A stretch of 16,178 bases of DNA from the NCBI GenBank assembly GCA_020058145.1, contig JAGVEP010000487.1:1-16178 (forward strand). Direction: 5' to 3'. Below, piece after piece: positions 11,392 through 16,178 of this stretch. Below the pieces are notes generated by a model. That model saw only the letters and a list, made by a program, of their open reading frames with translations. It did not search any database and was not told where the DNA came from. The position numbers were made by a program, and so were the translations under genes. Position 1 is the stretch's first letter. Each line of letters begins with the position of its first letter. The DNA is from Phycisphaerae bacterium (GTDB lineage Bacteria > Planctomycetota > Phycisphaerae > UBA1845 > Fen-1342).

Positions 11392-13599
11392 TCAGGGAGC
11401 ACCGGAGAGCAGCGCGACAAACGCGTTGATGTCGTCGAAATCCACCAGCCCATCGCCGTTGCAGTCGGCGTTGAGCCGGTGGCAACGCGGGAAAGCCGCC
11501 TGGTACGCCTCTTGGCCGCTCAAAGCCAGCACGAAGGCGTTGATGTCGTCGAAGTTGATGACGCTGTCGCAATTCAGGTCGCCGTAGAAGGCCTTCAGGC
11601 CCAGGCTGTGATACTCGGCCGCCGCGACGGCGACTAAGCCGGTGTTCGGCGGCGGGACGTTGCATTGGCCCCACTCGTTGTTTCCCCACGCGACGATCGA
11701 GCCGTCGGCCTTCAGGCCCATGCTGTGCCAGTAGCCCGCCGCGTCGGCGACGAATCCGCTGTTGGGCGCCGGGACGTTGCACTGCCCGTAGTCGTTGTAT
11801 CCCCATGCCACGATCGAGCCGTCGGCCTTCAGGCCCAAACTGTGGTACGCGCCCCCCGCGACGGCGACGAAGCCGCTGTTGGGCGCCGGGACGTTGCACT
11901 GCCCGTAGTCATTGTATCCCCATGCCACGAGCGAGCCGTCGACCTTTAGGCCCAGGCTGTGGTAGTAACCCCCCGCGACGGCGACGAAGCCGCTGTTGGG
12001 CGCCGGGACATTGCACTGGCCATGGTAGTTGTCTCCCCACGCCACGATCGAACCGTCGGCCTTCAGGGCCAGGCTGTGGCCACCGCCCCCCGTGACGCCA
12101 ACGAAGCCGCTGTTAGGCGCCGGGATGTCGCATTGGCCGTAGCCGTTGTAGCCCCACGCCACGAGCGAGCCGTCGGCCTTCAGGCCCAGGCTGTGGTCAC
12201 AGCCCCCTGCGACGACGACGAAGCCAGTGTTGGGCGCCGGGACGTTACATTGGCCGTCGCCGTTGTATCCCCACGCCACGAGCGAGCCGTCGGCCTTCAG
12301 GCCCAGACTGTGGTACGCGCCCCCCGCGACGGCGACGAAGCCGCTGTTGGGCGCCGGGACGTCGCATTGGCCGTAGTAGTTGTCTCCCCACGCGACTACC
12401 GGAGTCGGCGGGAGCGGGGCGCCCGTCTGAAAGAACCAGATTGGCCCAGCGGTTGTGCCCGTCTCATTCCTGGCCACGATTTGCCAAAAGTAGGTAGTAT
12501 GCGGTTCAAGCGGACCTTGGAACCACCAGCTTGCAGCCGTCGTCCCCACAAACGCCGGCGGGTTGGCTGAACCCAAGTATATGTCATAGCCGGTGGCCAA
12601 CGGTGTGTCCGTCCAGTTGATGGGAGTATAGGTCGCCACGTCCGTGGCCCCATCGGCCGGAGTCGGACCCGACGGGATTCCCGGCAACACGCCGTTGGCC
12701 TTCAGGCCCAGACTGTGGTATTGGCCCCCCGCGACGGCGACGAAGCCGCTGTTGGGCGCCGGGACATTGCATTGGCCGTTCTGGTTGTGTCCCCACGCCA
12801 CGAGCGAGCCGTCGGACTTCAGGCCCAGGCTGTGGTGCCCGCCCCCCGCGACGGCGACGAAGCCGCTGTTGGGCGCCGGGACGTCACATTGCCCGGCCCA
12901 GTTGTCTCCCCACGCCACGAGCGAGCCGTCGGCCTTCAGGCCCAGGCTGTGCCCCCCGCCCGCCGCGACGGCGACGAAGCCGCTGTTGGGTGCCGGGACG
13001 TCGCACTGGCCGAAGCCGTTGTATCCCCACGCCATGATCGAGCCGTCGGCCTTCAGGCCCAGACTGTGCCACACGCCCGCCGCGACGGCCACGAAGCCGC
13101 TGTTGGGCGCCGGGACGTTGCATTGGCCGTCGCCGTTGTGTCCCCACGCCACGATCGAGCCGTCGGCCTTCACACCCAGACTGTGGTACGCGCCCGCCGC
13201 GACGGCGACGAAGCCGGTGTTGGGCGCCGGAACGTTGCATTGGCCGAAGTGGTTGAGTCCCCACGCCACGATCGAACCGTCGGCCTTCAGGCCCAGGCTA
13301 TGCTGCCAGCCCGCCGCGACGGCGACGAAGCCGGTGTTGGGCGCCGGGACGTTGCATTGGCCCCAGTAGTTGTATCCCCACGCCACGATCGAGCCGTCGG
13401 CCTTCAGGCCCAGGCTGTGCTCGAAGCCCCCCGCGATGGCGACGAAGCCGCTGTTGGGCGGCGGGACGTTGCATTGGCCGTATTGGTTGTATCCCCACGC
13501 CACGATCTCCCCCTCATCCTGCGCATTTACCGGCGCGGCTAGGCTGCCGAGGATCACGCCGGTCCACACAAACGTTGAAACCCGAAACGCCGTTCTCAT
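11392..13599 (-). CDS. secreted double seven-blade RCC1/BLIP-II-like protein with FN3-like and dockerin-like domains
   Basis: A 735-residue exported protein. The signal peptide spans 1-26 (MRTAFR, hydrophobic core, ending VNA before QDEG). Seven 39-residue blades occupy 35-307, an FN3-like domain lies at about 308-403 (TPADGATDVATYTPINW through TTYFWQIVARNETG), seven more blades occupy 404-670, and a dockerin-like domain with two Asp-rich loops ends the protein (GDLNCDSVINFDDIN and NADCNGDGLVDFDDIN, 673-732). The blade consensus WGYNxxGQCNVPAPNSGFVAVAxGxxHSLGLKADGSIVA fits RCC1-like repeats and best the short blades of BLIP-II, a seven-bladed beta-lactamase inhibitor. Seven plus seven predicts two closed propellers joined by the FN3-like module. 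Repeats differ mostly at positions 3, 5-6 and 25-26. Start ATG 13599 has GGAGGA six bases upstream. It is divergent from thrC. A surface or extracellular binding role is inferred; the ligand is unknown. Confidence 0.9.
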   Translation of the reverse strand: MRTAFRVSTFVWTGVILGSLAAPVNAQDEGEIVAWGYNQYGQCNVPPPNSGFVAIAGGFEHSLGLKADGSIVAWGYNYWGQCNVPAPNTGFVAVAAGWQHSLGLKADGSIVAWGLNHFGQCNVPAPNTGFVAVAAGAYHSLGVKADGSIVAWGHNGDGQCNVPAPNSGFVAVAAGVWHSLGLKADGSIMAWGYNGFGQCDVPAPNSGFVAVAAGGGHSLGLKADGSLVAWGDNWAGQCDVPAPNSGFVAVAGGGHHSLGLKSDGSLVAWGHNQNGQCNVPAPNSGFVAVAGGQYHSLGLKANGVLPGIPSGPTPADGATDVATYTPINWTDTPLATGYDIYLGSANPPAFVGTTAASWWFQGPLEPHTTYFWQIVARNETGTTAGPIWFFQTGAPLPPTPVVAWGDNYYGQCDVPAPNSGFVAVAGGAYHSLGLKADGSLVAWGYNGDGQCNVPAPNTGFVVVAGGCDHSLGLKADGSLVAWGYNGYGQCDIPAPNSGFVGVTGGGGHSLALKADGSIVAWGDNYHGQCNVPAPNSGFVAVAGGYYHSLGLKVDGSLVAWGYNDYGQCNVPAPNSGFVAVAGGAYHSLGLKADGSIVAWGYNDYGQCNVPAPNSGFVADAAGYWHSMGLKADGSIVAWGNNEWGQCNVPPPNTGLVAVAAAEYHSLGLKAFYGDLNCDSVINFDDINAFVLALSGQEAYQAAFPRCHRLNADCNGDGLVDFDDINAFVALLSGAP
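11590..12390 (-). repeat. second block of seven 117-bp blade repeats
   Basis: The block encodes residues 404-670: six full 39-codon units and a seventh cut short by the dockerin-like domain. Units are very alike at the DNA level, and differences cluster in the codons for the two dipeptide positions. The two units at about 599-637 and 560-598 share the same first dipeptide (DY). Confidence 0.9.
12679..13497 (-). repeat. first block of seven 117-bp blade repeats
   Basis: The block encodes residues 35-307, seven exact 39-codon units with no length variation. The last unit ends ANGVLPG instead of ADGSIVA, where it passes into the FN3-like domain. Confidence 0.9.
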
Positions 13600-13605
13600 C
13601 GCCCG

Positions 13606-13611
13606 TCCTCC
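13606..13611 (-). promoter_or_regulatory. ribosome binding site of the large propeller gene
   Basis: GGAGGA on the minus strand, six bases before ATG 13599, sets the start and places a signal peptide at the N-terminus. The longer frame, from 13758, adds an Arg/Gly-rich stretch with no ribosome site. Confidence 0.8.
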
Positions 13612-13745
13612 GGTCACGCCTTCCGCAGCAGACCAGCCAGCCCCGCAGTCCGCGCCGCGGGTCCGTCCAAAGTCGCCGAAATGCCCAGCCGCCCCGCGTG
13701 TTCGTGTCAACCGCCGAACCCCGCGGGATCGTGCTCTCTTCCCCC

Positions 13746-13775
13746 AGCATAGCAACACCCGGCCTCGCGGATCAA
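13746..13775 (-). promoter_or_regulatory. candidate promoter of the large propeller gene
   Basis: On the minus strand, TTGATC (13770-13775) and TATGCT (13746-13751) are 18 bp apart. The leader would be about 140 bases, similar in length to that proposed for the 4318 paralogue. Confidence 0.35.
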
Positions 13776-13820
13776 GCCCGCGGAGGTTAGCCGATAATCG
13801 AGGCCCGTTCGCCGCGCGGC

Positions 13821-13849
13821 TTCGCAGACTGTCGAGCGGAGCTTAGAAT
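13821..13849 (+). promoter_or_regulatory. candidate promoter of threonine synthase
   Basis: TTCGCA (13821-13826) and TAGAAT (13844-13849) are 17 bp apart, giving a leader of roughly 25 bases to ATG 13880. Confidence 0.45.
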
Positions 13850-13879
13850 GTTCGTGGGGCCGTTTGGACAGTGCAGCGT

Positions 13880-15331
13880 ATGAAACAGGCAATTCGCTTC
13901 TACAGCACGAACCGCAACGTACCGACCGTCACGCTTGACCAGGCCCTCCTACAAGGCCAGGCCGGCGATAAGGGCCTGTTCCTGCCGGAGACGTATCCGG
14001 TTTTTTCCGCGGACGAATTGAAAACGCTCGCCGGCAAGCCGTACGCCGAGGTCGCCTTCGCCATTCTGCGTGAGTACACGCACGGCGTGATCGACCGCGC
14101 GACGCTGCGGAGCCTGTGCGAGGACGCGTACGACTATCCCGTTCCCTTGGAGCAGGTCACCCGTTGGCTACACCTCATGCGGCTCGACCGCGGCCCCACC
14201 GCGTCGTTCAAGGACTTCGCGGCCCGCATGATGGCCCGCTGGATGGGCGCACTGCTCCGCGAACAAGGCGGCGCCGAACTCGTGATTCTGACCGCGACCT
14301 CCGGCGACACCGGCAGTGCCGTCGCGCACGCCTACCACGGCGTCACAGGCGTCCGCGTCGTGGTGCTCTTCCCCCCGGCTGAAGTCTCCGACCGGCAACG
14401 CAAACAAATGACCACCATCGGCGACAACGTGACGACCATCGCCGTCGATGGCAAGTTCGACGACTGCCAGGCGCTGGTCAAACAAGCGTTCGCCGACCCG
14501 GAACTGGCGCACATTCGGCTCAGCTCTGCGAATTCGATCAACATCGGCCGGCTGCTGCCGCAGTCGGTCTACTATGTGTATGCGTACGTGAATCTGGCGG
14601 AGCACGTCGGCCTCGGAGGGCCGACGCTACCAGGCCCCGGAGGGCCGACGCTACAGGTCCTCGGAGGGCCGACGCTACAGGGGGAACCGATCACGTTCTG
14701 CGTCCCGTCCGGCAACTTCGGCGACATGATGGGCGCGGTCATCGCCCGGCGGATGGGTGTGCCGATCGAACGGATCATCATCGCGACGAACGCGAACGAC
14801 GAAGTGCCGATCTTTCTGCGAACCGGCGAGTACCGCAAGATCGTCCCGTCGCGCACGTGCATCTCCAACGCCATGAACGTCGGACACCCGTCCAACCTGG
14901 CCCGGCTCGTGGACCTCTACGGCGGCTGGCTGGACGAAACCGGCACGGTCCGCAAACAACCCGACCTCGATGCCATGCGGCGAGACTTCTACGCCGTCAG
15001 CATCAGCGACGACGAGACCCGCGCGACGATCAAGAGCGTGTACGAGCGTTACGGCGTGATTCTGGAGCCGCACGGCGCGGTCGGCTGGGCGGGTGTCGAG
15101 CACTTTCTGCGCGACCACCCGGCCAAACGCGACGCTTTAATCGTCTCGGTCGAGACGGCCCATCCGGCGAAGTTCCCGGAGGAAGTGCAGGCCGCGATCG
15201 GCGTTGTTCCGGAGGTTCCGCCGAGCCTGGCAGGGCTGGAGCAGCGGCAGGAGTCGTACGAAACGATGCCGGCGGAGTATGAGCCGTTTCGGGCGTGGTT
15301 ACTCAGTCGCTTCGGCGGCGTGTCCGCGTAG
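13880..15331 (+). CDS. thrC: threonine synthase with in-frame tandem repeat insert
   Basis: This PLP enzyme converts O-phosphohomoserine to threonine, the last step of threonine synthesis. From ATG 13880 it has 483 residues and begins MKQAIRFYSTNRNVPTVTLDQALLQG, typical of the E. coli-type enzyme. It shows the PLP lysine in GPTASFKDFA (Lys111), SGDTGSAVAH (141-150), NSINIGRLLPQ (218-228), VPSGNFGD (275-282) and ETAHPAKFP (425-433). Residues 245-268 are three 8-residue units, LGGPTLPG PGGPTLQV LGGPTLQG, between a helix and the strand before VPSGNFG. Here family members have a shorter surface loop. They are encoded by a family A palindrome and two further partial copies, all in frame. GTG 13871 is an alternative start. 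No clear Shine-Dalgarno is visible. It is divergent from the propeller gene. Confidence 0.92.
   Translation: MKQAIRFYSTNRNVPTVTLDQALLQGQAGDKGLFLPETYPVFSADELKTLAGKPYAEVAFAILREYTHGVIDRATLRSLCEDAYDYPVPLEQVTRWLHLMRLDRGPTASFKDFAARMMARWMGALLREQGGAELVILTATSGDTGSAVAHAYHGVTGVRVVVLFPPAEVSDRQRKQMTTIGDNVTTIAVDGKFDDCQALVKQAFADPELAHIRLSSANSINIGRLLPQSVYYVYAYVNLAEHVGLGGPTLPGPGGPTLQVLGGPTLQGEPITFCVPSGNFGDMMGAVIARRMGVPIERIIIATNANDEVPIFLRTGEYRKIVPSRTCISNAMNVGHPSNLARLVDLYGGWLDETGTVRKQPDLDAMRRDFYAVSISDDETRATIKSVYERYGVILEPHGAVGWAGVEHFLRDHPAKRDALIVSVETAHPAKFPEEVQAAIGVVPEVPPSLAGLEQRQESYETMPAEYEPFRAWLLSRFGGVSA
14605..14678. repeat. family A palindrome with 24-bp tandem copies inside thrC
   Basis: CGTCGGCC-TCGGAG-GGCCGACG (14605-14626) is a full family A palindrome. 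Its right side, a 20-bp stretch ending CCGACGCTAC, recurs at 14611-14630, 14635-14654 and 14659-14678. The period is 24 bp, or 8 codons, so each copy adds a GGPTL-containing unit without shifting frame. Confidence 0.85.
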
Positions 15332-15473
15332 CAACCGCGGTCTACGGCGCCACGCTGAACGGCTCCCGGCCAATCGCCACGTCCCACGCACCGTCACAGG
15401 TCCGCCAGGGTCGCATGCGTCGGGCAGCACGGCATCGGCGATTACGCTGCCGTTGTCATCGTGGCCAAGCCAC

Positions 15474-15854
15474 CTACTTGCCTTTTTTCTCGCGGAAGAG
15501 CGGCGACTCGGTCAACGAGAAGACGATGATCTCTTCGCCGGTCACGGTGCTTATGTCGTGGTGCATGCTCAGCGCCTTGCTGCCGGTCACTTCCAGCACC
15601 ATCGCTTCCAGGACTGGCCGCGCCGCTTCGATCAACTGGGTGCGTACTTGTTTGAGGAGGCTGCGTCCCTTTTCCGCCGGGAGTGACCCAACCAGTTGCT
15701 TTTCGGCCGCGGTCAGCACGCCCTGAAGACGGACCACGATCAAATCGCCGATCAAGTAAGCGCGAATGTCCTTGGGCCCCCGCCCCATGTATTCTTGCTC
15801 AAAGCGACTGATTCGTTCGCAAATGGCGGCTTCGATTTCGCCCTGAGTGTTCAT
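15474..15854 (-). CDS. DUF2294 domain protein
   Basis: A 126-residue, probably cytoplasmic protein of the DUF2294 family. The function is not established. It matches along its whole length: ISRFEQEYMGRGPKDIRAYLIGDLIVVRLQGVLTAAEKQL in the first half, then KQVRTQLIEAARPVLEAMVLEVTGSKALSMHHDISTVTGEEIIVFSL. The tail is Lys-rich (FREKKGK). Start ATG 15854 has GGAGG five bases upstream; the longer frame from 15962 adds an unrelated Arg-rich stretch. A TACAAT box about 110 bp upstream may serve as its promoter. It stands alone, convergent with thrC. Confidence 0.85.
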   Translation of the reverse strand: MNTQGEIEAAICERISRFEQEYMGRGPKDIRAYLIGDLIVVRLQGVLTAAEKQLVGSLPAEKGRSLLKQVRTQLIEAARPVLEAMVLEVTGSKALSMHHDISTVTGEEIIVFSLTESPLFREKKGK

Positions 15855-15960
15855 TGCGACCTCCAACGCGTGACCTTTCCGTTCAGAGGTTATCGGACGG
15901 ACGCCTGCCAGGACGGCGCGAAAACGCTTGGGCCACCGGTTTCCAGGCGATTCCCGCAGC

Positions 15961-15989
15961 ATTGTACAAAAGCCCCCGGGCGGGGGAAA
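15961..15989 (-). promoter_or_regulatory. candidate promoter of the DUF2294 gene
   Basis: TACAAT on the minus strand (15961-15966) is a good -10 match. The -35 position 17 bp away (15984-15989, TTTCCC) is weak. The leader would be about 100 bases. Confidence 0.35.
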
Positions 15990-16014
15990 GGCGGCCGGTG
16001 GGAAAAAAACTCGC

Positions 16015-16042
16015 TTGCTTTCACTGATCCCCGCGGTATACT
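16015..16042 (+). promoter_or_regulatory. sigma-70-like promoter pointing out of the window
   Basis: TTGCTT (16015-16020) and TATACT (16037-16042) are 16 bp apart and follow a run of A (16003-16009). This is the best promoter match in the window. Its gene lies beyond the right edge or starts in the last bases. Confidence 0.55.
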
Positions 16043-16178
16043 AGCTGTGCCGCGGAGCCTAGGCGGGCCCCGATCTGGACCGCCAGGGAAACCGCGTCGA
16101 AGTTGTCGGATGACTAAATAAGGGGCAGCCCGGCCGTGCCGGGTGGCCCGCTAATGAGTAAGCCGACGTGATCGAGTA

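Larger units (their letters stand above)
15855..16178. other. 324-bp divergent intergenic region at the window end
   Basis: The region holds the leader and candidate promoter of the DUF2294 gene, then a rightward promoter (16015-16042) and a hairpin CCCGGC-CGT-GCCGGG (16129-16143). Short frames after the promoter (ATGACTAAATAA at 16110, ATG 16154) stop almost at once. The gene served by the promoter must start near or beyond the window edge. A GTG at 16168 is one option. Confidence 0.5.

Noticed and set aside
10447..11637. 396-codon open frame on the plus strand
   Set aside because: It is antisense to the PLP enzyme and runs into the propeller gene. Its composition is typical of a shadow frame.
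11590..13497. Regular 117-bp repeats as a CRISPR-like array
   Set aside because: The repeat is a whole number of codons in an open frame with signal peptide and domains. There are no short spacers and no cas genes.
12644..13542. Long repetitive open frames on the plus strand
   Set aside because: They are Pro/Arg-rich translations of the complement of the blade repeats, with no signal peptide or ribosome site.
11392..13599. Variable blade codons as a diversity-generating retroelement target
   Set aside because: No reverse transcriptase or template repeat is visible in the window, and changes are not limited to adenine sites (for example GGC, TGG and GCC codons vary).
13705..13710. Perfect TTGACA -35 box on the minus strand
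   Set aside because: At 16-18 bp spacing only TGGGCA-like sequence is found, so no -10 element supports it.
16110..16121. ATGACTAAATAA as a leader peptide
   Set aside because: It has three codons and no ribosome site, attenuator-type residues or hairpin arrangement to support it.

Overview
This 16.2 kb, GC-rich window looks like chromosomal DNA of an uncultivated planctomycete, probably near the Phycisphaerae. That placement is an inference. It rests on secreted RCC1/BLIP-II-like propeller proteins ending in dockerin-like 'GDLNCDG...FDDIN' domains, a lipoprotein with thrombospondin type 3 repeats, a DUF3553 protein, and many short GC-rich dispersed palindromes. I see no rRNA, tRNA, CRISPR array, transposase or phage gene.

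Layout. (1) 1-3835, plus strand: the tail of an unknown gene, then a tight operon. It holds a NodI/DrrA-type ABC ATPase, a NodJ-type ABC-2 permease overlapping it by ATGA, and a 640-residue fusion of a GHMP sugar kinase with a GalU-like nucleotidyltransferase. The fusion suggests free sugar to sugar-1-P to NDP-sugar in one polypeptide, next to an exporter. (2) 3836-5130: a long structured intergenic region, then a small secreted RCC1-like/dockerin protein with four blades. (3) 5350-5964, minus: a DUF3553 protein. (4) 6143-8056, plus: a large lipoprotein with Asp-rich TSP3 repeats and an unrecognised, probably beta-rich, ectodomain. (5) 8057-8191: a convergent gap filled with hairpin repeats. 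(6) 8192-11211, minus: dihydrolipoyl dehydrogenase and, 20 bp upstream of it, a PLP-dependent trans-sulfuration-type enzyme. (7) 11392-13599, minus: a 735-residue secreted protein with exactly 7 + 7 BLIP-II-like blades split by an FN3-like domain and ending in a dockerin-like domain. (8) 13880-15331, plus: threonine synthase, divergent from the propeller gene. (9) 15474-15854, minus: a DUF2294 protein. A good sigma-70-like promoter near 16.03 kb points out of the window.

Two themes stand out. First, the large propeller is built from nearly invariant 39-residue (117 bp) units that differ mainly at two fixed dipeptide positions. Those positions are rich in Tyr, Trp, Phe, His, Asp and Gly, and they match the places where BLIP-II carries its partner-binding aromatics. 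It looks like a modular two-headed binding scaffold. Second, at least three families of short perfect palindromes lie between genes and also, in frame, inside core metabolic genes (lpd and thrC). There they add surface-loop peptides without breaking catalytic motifs, much like the palindromic elements of Rickettsia. In two families the stem sequences change in both arms together, so base pairing is kept while sequence drifts.
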